Shown here: piece by piece, positions 54,160 through 64,000 of the stretch
Layout: the number at the start of each line of letters is the position of its first letter
Position numbering within the stretch: position 1 is the first letter of the stretch
DNA from: Gonapodya prolifera JEL478
Taxonomy: Eukaryota > Monoblepharomycota > Monoblepharidomycetes > Monoblepharidales > Gonapodyaceae
Direction: 5' to 3'
Assembly: GCA_001574975.1 (NCBI GenBank)
Contig: KQ965774.1
Coordinates: forward strand, 198,548-262,547
Length of the DNA: 64,000 nt
Notes under the pieces: model-generated
Databases searched by the model: none
Told to the model about the DNA's origin: nothing
The model's input: the letters and a program-made list of their open reading frames with translations, nothing else
Program-made: the position numbers and the translations under genes

Positions 54160-55972
54160 ATTGCTGGAATCAAACGTTGACTCTACTGGTTAATCAGACC
54201 GTACGGCAATTTGTCAATCTACTATTATACATGTTGTATTCGGAGTGGAAAGTCTTTTCATCATTTAGATATTCATTGTGAAAGCGCAAGCAGAATATTG
54301 ACAATTGGAAGTACATACTTATTCTTCGTTTCGATTTGGACTTTCATCGCTGAACCTCCAGCAATTGCTAAAGGATAAAGTGGACAAAGTTGCAAAGGTG
54401 AGGTTATTACAGCAAAGGTCTATTGCATCATTTTGCATACAAGGCGAAGTATCGAGTTATCAAACGGTCGCTTGGAGTCAACGTTAGACAAATGCGATGT
54501 GAACCGTCCGCGACTGCGAGGACGGGACCGCGTCGAGAGACTCGCCCGCATCCTCGCAGTCCTCGGGATACGCAAGCGGGAAGGCCGTTCACGTGGTATC
54601 CCATAAACGCGACGAAAACGCGGCGAAAACGCACCTGACAACCCAATGTCCAACGACCCTTGTTCAACGTCCGCAACCCATCCTTGCTGCCGGAAATACA
54701 AAGTGTTCGGTGGCAGATTTTCGGTCCGCCTTCACACAGTTGACCCAAGCCAGCTGGAGCCTTGCCCGGTGCCGCCATTGGGAGACGTCTCGAGGGACGT
54801 TGATTGCCCTCACTCACCACCCTGTCCACCTCCGAATAGCCATTTTCGACGTCCCTCGATGGAATGTCGACAAAGCGGGTGAGGTCTCTACTTGCGCCGA
54901 GCGCAAGGGAGGGCAGACGGTGGGAGAGACCGGTAATCTGCGAGGGAGCGTGAGATGTGAGTAAGCGTTTGTTGCGAGCGAGTGCAGGAGAAAAGAAGAA
55001 ACCGACGTGGTTGCTGGAAACCGGCAGTGTTGATTCTTGCCAAAGGTTGAAAGGTATCCCAATTTAGGGCCTATAATGGTGTCTGGAGTGGACTAATTTT
55101 GATTACCGCGCGCAGCGCGGAACATTTTTTAGGGGGGTACTGTAGCATCAATTTTTTTGATTTAATTTTGATTGATTTCATTATCATCTGGTTAATTTGA
55201 ATTGCAACTTTTATGCCTCGGAAAGCTATTGAAATAGCGCTATGTGGGCCAGAGAGTTGGATGGTTTGAAGAGAGGACGGGAAGAGTATTGTTTGTTGCG
55301 AGAGGCGAGCGTGAGGTGTGTCATGCCAATTGAGCTGCCGCGGTCGGCGAACCGTGCACGTTTGCACTTGGTCACGTTTTTGCTAACCTGAAGCAGAGTG
55401 CAAATCATTTGCTTCGTCCGCTTCATGTGAGGCCCGTAATGTTTCTCATCTTCCTCTTCCTCATCACCCGCATTGGCATGTGATTTGCATAATGCTCCCT
55501 CATTTCTGCCAGAGATTCACCAGTGGGAGGTCCAAGGCCCCTGATCACATTGCATCAAATCTTTTGAGCGGTGCTGGCTTATGAGTTGAAGGAGGACAAA
55601 TCGGTGCAGTTTTTTCACTCAACTCTATCCTGTTTATTGTTTTAAAGACGCCAGCAGCATTGATATCTCATTGGGCTTGTGAAAAGGAAGACGTGGCCTC
55701 TGCTCAGAGCCTAAGATAGGTTGTGAAACTGCTCCAGGGGATTTTGGAAGAGAAGTCGGACAGGAGAATTGCAGTAGGCTTCTGAATATTCTGTGTCTTG
55801 AAAACTACAGAGACTGACAGTACTGGTGTTAACAAAGATGAAGAGTGGATTGGCATTGGTAAGAATGCAGAATTTTAATGTAAAAGTTGAATCTTAGGAT
55901 CATTTATGCAATATAGAACATAATAAAGTGTATTGCAATGTGTAAACAGGCTGTCCAAGCCTCCAAAAAGCT
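54160..55972. other. 1.8-kb gene-poor stretch leading into the second transposon region
   Basis: GC-rich until about 55080, then AT-rich. A GCGCGCAGCGCGG palindrome near 55111 and TTTTTTAGGGGGGTACTG next to it may mark an old insertion edge, but no inverted partner was found. No gene is supported. Confidence 0.4.
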
Positions 55973-56076
55973 TATCTTGCTAATTGCAGTCCCCTCTTTG
56001 CAACATGATTCCAACCTGCACCTGTATTTATCAAGGCACCCTGCAATTACCATCTAAAACTTTTAGGCCAGGGGGG

Positions 56077-56141
56077 TTGCCGGTGTCACATTTTTTACAC
56101 CACCCATGCAGGACAGGGCACCCTCCCTGTGAATTAAGACC
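56077..56141 (+). repeat. Left inverted repeat of the second element
   Basis: TTGCCGGTGTCACATTTTTT through CTGTGAATTAAGACC. It matches the reverse complement of 61190-61255 with about five differences. Further out, GCTAATTGCAGT (near 55979) matches again after roughly 75 extra bases, suggesting a small insertion in the left arm. Confidence 0.8.
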
Positions 56142-56359
56142 CCCATGTGTTTTTCTAATAATAAATTGTATCCAATGTATTCCAAATCATGCAAATAATA
56201 TAACTAGGCCCTTCTACTTCTCCCATGACCCCTGCCTGCCACCTCTTGGCTCACTGATGTCTTGACCAAGTGGGCAAGTCTGGGGCACTTGGAAGCAGGT
56301 TCTGCATAGAACAGAAAGTGTTAGAATGTGGATTAGTGAAAGGAAACACAACATACACT

Positions 56360-59300
56360 GACCTTCTTGAGACGGTGGTAGTGGTCGGCAATGGCCTCTG
56401 CCTTGAGTTTTTGGTGGCGGTGCAGGTTTGGTGTCCACCAAAGTAGAAGGTACTTCTAATTCAGACAATGTTAGAGACGGGCCAAAGTCCAGATATGAAT
56501 AGATGTTAACTCACCTTCCTCCACTGTGCCTTTCAATGGTGTAGAGGTGGGCAAAGCTGGAGTTGGCTGGGGAATATGTCTCTGGTGACTTGGTGTTGGT
56601 TCTGAAAATCAAAAAGGATCAGCCCTGCAATTTGGCCTTTTAAATTTAAATGCAAAGATCTTACCTTCATCTTCAGTCTCAGTCTCCTTGGTCTCCTCTT
56701 CCGACGCCTCACCAAGGGAAGGATCCGTGAGGGGTTCTGACTCCACAGGCTCCTTAAGTTCATTCTCCTCAGAATCTACAAAGTGTTCCTTAGTTTAGTA
56801 TTGTGTGTAACAGAAACAAAAATAATGTTATTTCACTTATCATCATCAGCACTATTGTCAACTTCTGCCTTGTCATGTATGAATCAAGCAATATCTTCAA
56901 AAACTTATTAGTAATTCTTTTCATTGATAAGTAGTGTTCCGCTGCTACTCACCTAGTGGAACTCCTCGCAAGTTGTGCAGGATATCAACCCCAGATGGAC
57001 CTCCTGAGGGGTCTCAAAACAGAAATTAAAAGTACAGCATGTTCCAAAAATGCAATGTCACATTACAATCACCTTCTGGAGGAATGTCAAATGTGACCAA
57101 GTCCTCCAAATCATCCTCCACAACCATGGTGTCAGAAGTGGCCCCTTCTGCATGGGTTTGGTAGCCTTAGACTTGCAGAATGTTGCAACAGTGTAGTGGA
57201 GGAAATTGCAGTCAAGAATTAATCTACAAAAGAGATGGTGAAAGTGCATCACTGCAAATAGCAAGATCAAAAACCTAACTTGGCAAATACCTTTGACTCA
57301 TCTTCAGCAGACTGCGCCTTGAGACCAATCAGGTGGTTATCAAGTGCAGAATGCAGGGAAGTATCAATACCACAATGTGCACCTCCTACCAAGATGTGCA
57401 CATGCAGTTGCTGCACTCCCAGTTCCCACACTTGGAATCACAATGTGGTTGCTGACATTGGTTAGAAGTGTCAGGACCTCCATCCATAGTGCACTTAAGA
57501 CTTGACCAGAAAAAAATGGGATGCTCTTCAGTGCCTTTTTTGAGTCCTGCAGAGCAGCATAGGTCTGGTGTATCAGAAAATAAAAGCAAGCAAAATTATT
57601 TGAGAGATTCACCAAGACATCTGCATCAGGCACTGTGTGGGAACCCAGAAAGTTTGTGGAGGCCCACGTGTGCCACCATTTAGATCCCTCAGACCAGTTG
57701 ATGGGAGATGGTGACTTGGATGCCACCACAAATTGGGCCATGGCATTGGTTGCACTGAAGATCGTGCTGTCATTGCTGGCCTCTTTCTTAGACAGCCCTG
57801 TGCAGGGCTGGAATGCAAGATGGATGAGGGAGATGTACTGGGCTCTAAAGTTGGGAGCAGAATCATACTGCAAAAGTTGAATATGCTATAGAAAAACTTG
57901 TCAGATATAAATCAGGGCAAACATCAATAGGACATGTACCTCCATGAGAATTCCCTTTGGTGTGAGGATCTTGTTGAGTGCCAGATCTTGCAGACCTTGC
58001 AGATGGGATTGGAACATGGGGGCAAGTTTCTGAAGGTGGCATTAGTGTGGACCACATGTGTGAATAGTGAGAACTCACGGGACTCCTTTGATTGGCATGA
58101 TCCTGCAACAGGAAGTCCAGAATGACCAAGTCCGCGGTCTGTCCATGCTCTGTTGAGAATTCCTTGAGTGCATCCTCCAGTGTCTGCAGATTGATCAGTG
58201 TGATAGTGGGGAGGGTGAAAGGGTGCATGAGAGGAGGGCCCCTGGTTGCCTTGGGTTTCTATGAGAAAATGCATTAGACACTTTGACTTGCATGATAAGA
58301 ATAGTGGCCACTTAGACTGCATTTTGGAGTGCGTTGACCAGTCTCTGACTCTGGACCATCAGGTAATTCCATCTAATTGACATGTAATTGGAAAATCAAC
58401 TCCCCATTAAGAACACTAATGCCAATGTACTCACTGGGATGTCACTTGCTATGTCAGAAAGGACCTCAGAACGTGGCCTGGACAATGGGGGAGGAGCGTT
58501 CACAGTGCTACAGGGTTCTTGGAGATGTACTTACACACAAAAGGCCAGCACATCATGGGAACAAAACCTTAAAATGAAACATAAACATACCCTTCTCCTT
58601 TCCCTTTTTGCTAATAATCCCAAGTCTTGTCTTGCACTCCTCTATAACCTGGAATGGGCTGCTGTGTCCTTGAATGTATCTGGAGATCACATAGAAATAT
58701 ATGAGGTGCTGCCAGCGCTTCCAATAAAATCAATCACTCAATGAGATCAATGAAACTCACCACTCAATATGAGATTGCAGGCCTTCTCCTTTGCCTCATC
58801 TGTCCAACCATCCTGGGCCCGCAGAAGGGAGATGCCCTTGATCCACACCAAGTATTTCTCACCCCTTAGTTGCACCATAGTGCGCACTTCCTTGAGTTTC
58901 AGGGGTGTTGGGATGGTGAGAAGTCTGCGCAAAAAGTGCTCTGATACATATTTTAGTGAATGTCAATTTGAATAAACAGATCAACTTACTGCAAGCTCAG
59001 GCTCCTTGTCAACCAAGTACTTCCTGACACCACCCTCAGTGTATAGGATGGGGATGGGGAGGTGGAAGTTGGGCTGGTTGTTGATGGCATCTTCATGAAG
59101 TATGGACTCAAGCTGAAAGGTATTAAATGCAATGTAACAAGATGGCAACATAAATGATATCTCACATTGGGAATTGCAGAGTAAGATTTGGCAACAGTGA
59201 TCCAGTTCCCAATTTGCTTAACGTGGCTGGTTCCTTCAAAGTCCTTCATGACATCCTTGATTGGCTGTTGCGCCCCATCCTCCATTCCATATATAAGAGT

Positions 59301-59546
59301 CCACTATGATTCAAACTTACTTGTCTTGCCAGTAAAATTGATCATAGATCCAATGTGTGCTACACAACCTAGGTGAGCTGCACGAGCCTGTAATCTGCAG
59401 GAACGTGTATATATGATCAGATGTACATAGCAAGACACAATGTGCATAGAACTCACCTGTGATGCCAAACTTAGGGCACGTCCTGCAGGTGTGCACATCT
59501 AAACCCGCGGACACAGTAGTGGCACAGCAGCTAATACCCAACACTC
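56360..59546 (-). CDS. Methylase-like transposon protein, homologue of the ParB/methylase protein
   Basis: About ten exons. QPIKDVMKDFEGTSHVKQIG, PNFHLPIPILYTEGGVRKYL, RGEKYLVWIKGISLLRAQDG with WTDEAKEKACNLIL, and ILTPKGILMEVH follow in the same order as the first element's protein. So do SLIHLAFQPCTGLSKKEA, SGQVLSALWMEVLTLLTN and IVIPSVGTGSAATACAHLGR. The pairs DGWTDEAKEKACNL / DGWXGAKIDEALNL and SVGTGSAATACAHLGRR / TAGSGSLAIASASLGRQ are convincing. An acidic Glu/Asp-rich tail follows (EVEPEPLTDPSL-like, EASEEETKETETEDE), also as in copy 1. The ParB DGRHR exon was not found at the N-terminus; it may be lost or too diverged. The motif-I glycine loop is even further from active methylases. Exon ends are approximate. 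Confidence 0.5.
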
Positions 59547-59670
59547 ATACTACACTATATACTCCACATTAGTGGATGTCAGTGTGACACCAAGGCCATT
59601 TTAAGGTGACCTACCTCACTCTACAGACACACCTCCAGTCTAAACTCTGTCCTGTAGATCATTGAATAAG

Positions 59671-60147
59671 ATGGACAAGTTACCACAATATCTCAGCATT
59701 GGAGACAGGGTGCTTGTGTGCCAAGTACTCTGAGGCAAGGGCAAGCTTCCTGGCCCTCTTTGGGTGCATGCTGCTTCAATTGTTAACGTCAACCAAGCCC
59801 AGTACCTGTACCAGTTGTGCTGGATACACCAGGCCCCAAACTTGCAGGATCCCCCAGGCACCATTGCACAACAGTGGTTCCACCAATGTAACCTCAGGCT
59901 AATCGCTCCAACAATCACCAACAAGGACGTCCAGAAGGTGGACTACTCACAAAATATCCTTGATGAAGACTTTGAAGTCCAGGCAGTCTTGGGCTTCAGA
60001 GATAATGGGGACACTAGAGAATACCTGGTATTGTGGACTGGATGGCCTCCATCAGCGTCAACGTGGGAACCTAGGTTTGTAACAGCCAATCTCTGTATCA
60101 CTGTCACAGCTAAGTTGGATGATGATTCTTTTCAGATCAAATTTTAA
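59671..60147 (+). CDS. Chromodomain ORF of the second element, with an internal TGA
   Basis: MDKLPQYLSIGDRVLVCQVL, then TGA (59731-59733), then in the same frame GKGKLPGPLWVHAASIVNVN and QAQYLYQLCW, resembling a small Tudor/Agenet-type barrel. It is followed by a chromodomain: ILDEDFEVQAVLGFRDNGD, EYLVLWTGWPPSASTWEP, with the aromatic residues that bind methylated lysine. Transposons use chromodomains for chromatin targeting. Here it is not attached to an integrase or reverse transcriptase. The stop and an uncertain 3' splice (readable to 60147, or spliced to about 60283) suggest decay. Confidence 0.5.
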
Positions 60148-60354
60148 CTTCCCTTTGGATGACACGTTCTACACTGATGGGCCATCTCAACCCTCTTGCA
60201 AGCAACAAATACAGCAATCCTTGATCCCAAAAATGCCACCCAACACAGGCAGGACTCTGCCTCCCATCCCTTCCTCCCTGTAGCACCTCTCTTGCAAGTG
60301 ACCTAATACCCATACATCAACTTCACAAAACTTATGGTCACATCTCTGCTCAGT

Positions 60355-60997
60355 ATGTCCACTCAAGACAGAGCAGCCTATGAGGACAATTTTAGAAGGT
60401 AAGAAACACTCTGATGGTTGAGTCCAATTCACACACACTGTGTCCCTCTTCAGGGCTGTGTTCCCTGAAGGGTCTGCCCTTTCAGAAGCATCCTATCTCT
60501 CTGGCACACAGAACTGGAATGATGTGATTCTTGATCTGTTCCTCTTGCCACTTACCACTTTGTGGAATATGCAACAAAGAATGCCCTCAATCTCCTCTCA
60601 AGTCATCTTCACACTCCAAAACCCTGACTTTTCATCTGTTGATCACCATTACCAATTGAGTAGCAAGCTCATTCAGAAGTTGCACATGGACCTTTGGGAT
60701 TTCCACTTTTTCATGGTCAATGAGCACCATTTCCACTGGTATGTGATTGTGATGGACAGGGTGGGTAATGCTCTAGTAGTAGATGCACTGGATTGGAGTA
60801 AGCATCCACATCATTATGATACTGAGTTGGAAGCATGTCAGAGGGGTCTGCAAGACCTTCTGTTGTTACAGCCAGCACAATCACCCAGGAATTGTGTTTG
60901 GTCTCTGTTTTGGAGGCAGGGTGATGGACACAGCTGTGGTCTGTTCTCATGTGTTGCACTGCTTTTCATCATGAGGTACCCTGCTCTGTTCAAATAA
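60355..60997 (+). CDS. Ulp1-like (C48) cysteine peptidase of the second element
   Basis: Exon 1 is MSTQDRAAYEDNFR and exon 2 starts AVFPEGSALSEASYLSGTQN after a gtaaga...cttcag intron. Catalytic residues are visible: HFHWYVIVMD (His), ALVVDALDW (Asp), RQGDGHSCGLFSCVALLF (Gln, Cys). It ends RYPALFK, TAA. About 200 residues with the complete catalytic core and no lesion. It is homologous to the truncated peptidase of the first element and likewise transcribed outward toward the element end. Confidence 0.75.
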
Positions 60998-61189
60998 ATT
61001 TTTGAGGGTGCACAGATACGACTCCCAATGTATCCTCACAATTTTTGGATGAAGTGGAGGGAGGATATGGATGTATTCCTTCAAAAATTGTATCCTCAAT
61101 GTGTGGATTGGGACAGTTGGGGCAACCTTGTTTCAAAATTTTAGCCCTCTGAACTTCACAGATAAACATGACCAACTCTTGTATGTGCA

Positions 61190-61255
61190 GGTCTTAATTC
61201 ACAGGGTGGGTGTCCTGTCTTGCATGGGTGGTGTAAAAAATGTGACACTGGCAAG
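61190..61255 (-). repeat. Right inverted repeat of the second element
   Basis: Read on the minus strand: TTGCCAGTGTCACATTTTTT through CTGTGAATTAAGACC. The homologous inner edge ends at AAGACC; inside it the two arms diverge. Confidence 0.8.
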
Positions 61256-62600
61256 TAATGAGAGAACTGCAATTAACAAGGCTGCATTTATCAAGGTTTG
61301 ACTCTATTGCCTTTTTCTGGATGATTTCTGAACCCAAGTTGAACTTGTGCAGAGAGACTCAACCCAAAGCACCAAGAAGATGAGTTTGTGAAAGACATGT
61401 TGAAAAAGTGATGAGACACCATGACTGTTGGTCGGCCACTGCATTGGGGGGGGAAATGCTAGTTGGAATATTTTTGATCTTTTTTATTGCTGCACACTGA
61501 AAACTTAACTGATATAATAATAATTGTGTGATAAAGCTCCAGAAGAAACAACCTGGTGTGACGCAAATATTGGCGACTCACAGTGCTGCACCACAAGCCA
61601 GCAGTACTGTGCCTAAGGAGGATCCAAAGTGAACTACTGTTTCCCAACACAAGTGTTTTGATCTCCCAACCACAACCACACTCCCACCACCACCGCCTTC
61701 AACAGGACCTCTGGCACCACCAACACCTCTGCCTTCACTTCCAACAGCATGCCTTCTGCCACCACCACCTCACCACCGGTACTGCCAGCAAAGTGCAGTG
61801 TTTTGCTGTGATCAGGAATATTTCCACTCTCCTTCCCTTGCAAAGCTGTTATATTTCAAATCAAAATACTTATTGTAAAAATAATGGTTTGTCCCCATGA
61901 GTGTTGTTTGAGGGCAATATTAACTTGAGACTCAAGAGGAAAATTCTGTCATCAGGCAAGAAAATTCCCCTCAGATCTCTGCCATCACATCCTCATAAAT
62001 CATGACCTTGCCACACATTCCTTGCTTCATCTACACAAATGTTGAGGACGGCTTGCACTACATCCTCCCATGAATACTTTCTTGCATACTCTAGCACCCA
62101 GGTCAGTGCTCACATTGTGCTTTGTCAAGAAGCATATGGAGAATGTACCCATTCTTGATTTTGGACACCATCTTGAGGGTAACACAAAACCCTTGGTGTT
62201 AAAAATTTGCAGCTCCACATTCAAGCAACGCTCCCATGAGTTCACTATCCCCAGACATTGAAGGACAAATCATGATCCAGGTGTTTTGGGCATGTATATC
62301 CGCTCCTCGTTGAATGAGCAACCTCATAACTCAATATTTCGCCAGGAAAATGCTTCAGACAACGCCACGTTCTTGCACGCTAAAGGTTGTATAGGAAATA
62401 AATCAATGGAATCTCGGAAATGAGTGCCCAAATCAAAGGTTTTCTGTCAAATAATTCCGCTGATGATGCAATACCTCGAGAATGTGGCTCCACCAGCTGC
62501 CGAAGATTTTGGCCAAAGTACCCACATTTCGTGCTGAGTGCGGAGGAACACACATCACATTGCTTCAACATCACTTGCTACTTTCCGCACCTTTGTCGCC
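61256..62600. other. 1.3-kb stretch without a supported gene
   Basis: AT-rich until about 62400, then the GC content returns to that of the gene-rich part. Only short frames occur (for example 61583-61900, His/Ser-rich). It probably contains further transposon-derived sequence and the promoter of the HHE gene. Confidence 0.4.
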
Positions 62601-63374
62601 ATGCAAACTGCAACAACACCCCTCCCATCAGCGCTTCAAACTAAAGGCTCCATCAGCAAGCGAATCATTTCCGACCACAGGGTCATTTTCCATCTCTATG
62701 ACCGTTACCAGGCTGCCACAGACCCCAACCTCAGGGAGAAGATTGAAAACACAATTATACGTGAAATAGCGGTCCACTCGGCTGTCGAAGAGGTATGTGC
62801 AGTTGAGTGTTCGCAGTGAGCTTGGAGGTAATAATGGTGTCATCCGTGAAGATTGTGGTTTACCCCGTCATCGAGAAAAACTTCGAGAACGGCAAAGCGC
62901 ATGCTGACAAGCTTCGCGCGGAGCATCTTCAGGTCAAGAAGAACCTCCAGAAGTTCGACGCGAAAAGGGAGCCAACCCTTCTTTCCGAGATCATCGGCGA
63001 GCTTCGCGGCCACGTGAACTACGAAGAGCAGCAAGAGATCCCCGAGCTCAAAGCCAAGCTTACCATTGAGGAGGATCAAAGATTGGCGGCTCAGTGGGAC
63101 AAGACAAGACTTACTGTCCCCACCCGCCCAGTATGTCGAGTTCAATTTGATTTGCCTTCTCCTTTAACTAACTATAACTGTTTGAAGCACCCGTCGGCTC
63201 CTGACCAGGGGGGCATAACTGAGGCTACAGGTATGTTTTGTGCATGAAGACAATCTGATTCACATCAAGCGACGGTTCTGAATGTACTCTTCGGCAGCCG
63301 GCATGCTCGCAAAGCCGCTCGATGCCGTTAAGAATGCAACTAGGGAGTTTGTGGAAGTTGTGAGGGAGGAGTGA
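62601..63374 (+). CDS. Hemerythrin/HHE cation-binding domain protein
   Basis: Small helical di-iron-type protein. ATG (MQTATTPLPSALQTKGSISK) then IISDHRVIFHLYDRY (first His), IIREIAVHSAVEE (second), an intron, IVVYPVIEKNF, LRAEHLQVKKNLQKFD and ELRGHVNYEEQQEIPEL, giving the H-HxxxE-H-HxxxE pattern of HHE proteins. A later exon HPSAPDQGGITEA and a last exon MLAKPLDAVKNATREFVEVV end EE, TGA. HHE proteins bind oxygen, NO or iron; the exact role is unknown. It is convergent with the partial gene at the window end. Confidence 0.8.
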
Positions 63375-63592
63375 TGGAATGGTCGCACATAAGACGACAA
63401 CCTTTTCTTTTGCAATCTTTTCTTTGCTTTCAAGGGGGAAATTCAATACAAAAACTTGTCAATTCACAAAGCTGCCTCGATAATCCAATAGTTCTATTCT
63501 GCAAATGGCACCGGTCAATGAGTGTGGGGGCGGGGGAAAGTGTTTTTGGTAAGATTTCAAACTCGCCGCAAAAAGTCTTCACACCTGCTCCG

Positions 63593-64000
63593 TCAATCCC
63601 TCATCTTTATGCGCTTCCTCGACTCCAAACGATCCCCCCCTTCGACGTCACCTCCCATTTCACCCTCAACGCTCCTCTTTCTAGAACCGGGAGCGGATAT
63701 CCTCTCCGCCCCTTCATCAGCAAACTCTGGGACCTTCAAGAACCTGCCCACGGCGTCCGCCCATACCACCGACTCGACCTCGACTGCCGACCAGACCTTT
63801 GGAGTTCCTCCGAGTCCCTTTTCGCGGGCCTCGGCCGCCTCAGCGTCATTGAGGAGCTTTTGGACTCTCCAAATTCCACTGAGGTATTCAGAGTATTCCT
63901 TATTGGTGTACTTCAAGTCAGTCCTGCCACCGAAGAAAGAAGACGTTGACTGGTCCGAGAAATACGCGAAGTTGTGTGGAGAGATGGTGGAGAGAATGGC
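63593..64000 (-). CDS. Unknown protein, 3' part only (runs off the window)
   Basis: Open from the window edge: AILSTISPHNFAYFSDQSTS, LKYTNKEYSEYLSGIWRVQK and LLNDAEAAEAREKGLGGTPK, ending with a basic tail RLESRKRIKMRD, TGA. It reads as one continuous coding exon with good composition, so it is probably real. No family is recognised. Confidence 0.55.
   Translation of the reverse strand, partial: AILSTISPHNFAYFSDQSTSSFFGGRTDLKYTNKEYSEYLSGIWRVQKLLNDAEAAEAREKGLGGTPKVWSAVEVESVVWADAVGRFLKVPEFADEGAERISAPGSRKRSVEGEMGGDVEGGDRLESRKRIKMRD

Larger units (their letters stand above)
56077..61255. mobile_element. Second, diverged copy of the Ulp1/methylase-like transposon family
   Basis: Between 65-bp inverted repeats (56077-56141 and 61190-61255) lie a leftward intron-rich gene homologous to the ParB/methylase protein of the first element, a rightward chromodomain ORF and a rightward Ulp1 peptidase. 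The gene order is the mirror image of 8364-13616. The inverted repeats do not match the CATACCCCCACC termini of the first element. No target duplication could be recognised, so the true ends may lie further out (the outer similarity reaches about 55973 and 61295). Confidence 0.6.

Noticed and set aside
55111-55140. GCGCGCAGCGCGG followed by TTTTTTAGGGGGGTAC as a transposon terminus
   Set aside because: No inverted partner was found near 61-62.5 kb, and no target duplication.
59671-60147. Chromovirus-type retrotransposon
   Set aside because: No reverse transcriptase, RNase H, integrase or LTR was seen around the chromodomain.

Overview
This window is eukaryotic nuclear DNA from a fungus. Genes are dense, lie on both strands, and carry many short GT-AG introns of about 50-80 bp. 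No tRNA, rRNA or CRISPR array was recognised. Two genes point to a zoosporic (flagellated) early-diverging lineage rather than a mushroom or mould. One is an armadillo protein closely resembling ODAD2/ARMC4, a flagellar outer-dynein-arm docking factor, at 17.4-18.7 kb. The other is a complete [FeFe]-hydrogenase with an organelle-like leader at 51.0-54.2 kb. A chytrid or monoblepharid such as a Gonapodya relative would fit. That identification is inference, not read from the sequence.

Layout. 0.5-7.5 kb: SDR oxidoreductase, ER-type cyclophilin with an in-frame TAG, Trm61-like tRNA methyltransferase, and a receptor-like LRR-TM-SH3 protein. 8.36-13.62 kb: a 5.25-kb DNA transposon with terminal inverted repeats, a TTA target duplication, a Ulp1-type peptidase, a palindrome-rich tandem array and a ParB/DNA-methylase-like protein. 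13.6-19.6 kb: ankyrin-kinase gene enclosed by dispersed direct repeats, the ODAD2-like/vWA chimera, and an unknown divergent gene. 19.65-23.8 kb: an LRR-TM-GTPase (IRG-like) fusion and an Avo2-like ankyrin protein. 26.1-33.4 kb: GT25 glycosyltransferase, J-protein, C2H2 protein, ER cyclophilin and a decayed second GT25 copy. 33.8-40.1 kb: a tandem array of four paralogous coiled-coil proteins of unknown function. 40.4-50.8 kb: hypothetical genes, a 2OG-Fe(II) dioxygenase, a secreted three-repeat protein, a CBM21 glycogen-targeting PP1 subunit and a MYND finger protein. 51.0-54.2 kb: [FeFe]-hydrogenase. 56-61.3 kb: a second, more diverged copy of the ParB/methylase + Ulp1 element in the opposite orientation, with a chromodomain ORF. 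62.6-64 kb: hemerythrin-like HHE protein and a partial unknown gene.

The most unusual content is the transposon family seen twice in one window (Ulp1 peptidase plus methylase-fold protein, divergently arranged). Next are the two receptor-like proteins that pair a similar short LRR ectodomain with different cytosolic effectors (SH3 or IRG-like GTPase). Several otherwise conserved genes carry single in-frame stops or one-base frameshifts. Whether these are draft-assembly errors or genuine decay cannot be settled from sequence alone. Exon boundaries below were inferred by eye; gene ends are firmer than internal splice sites.
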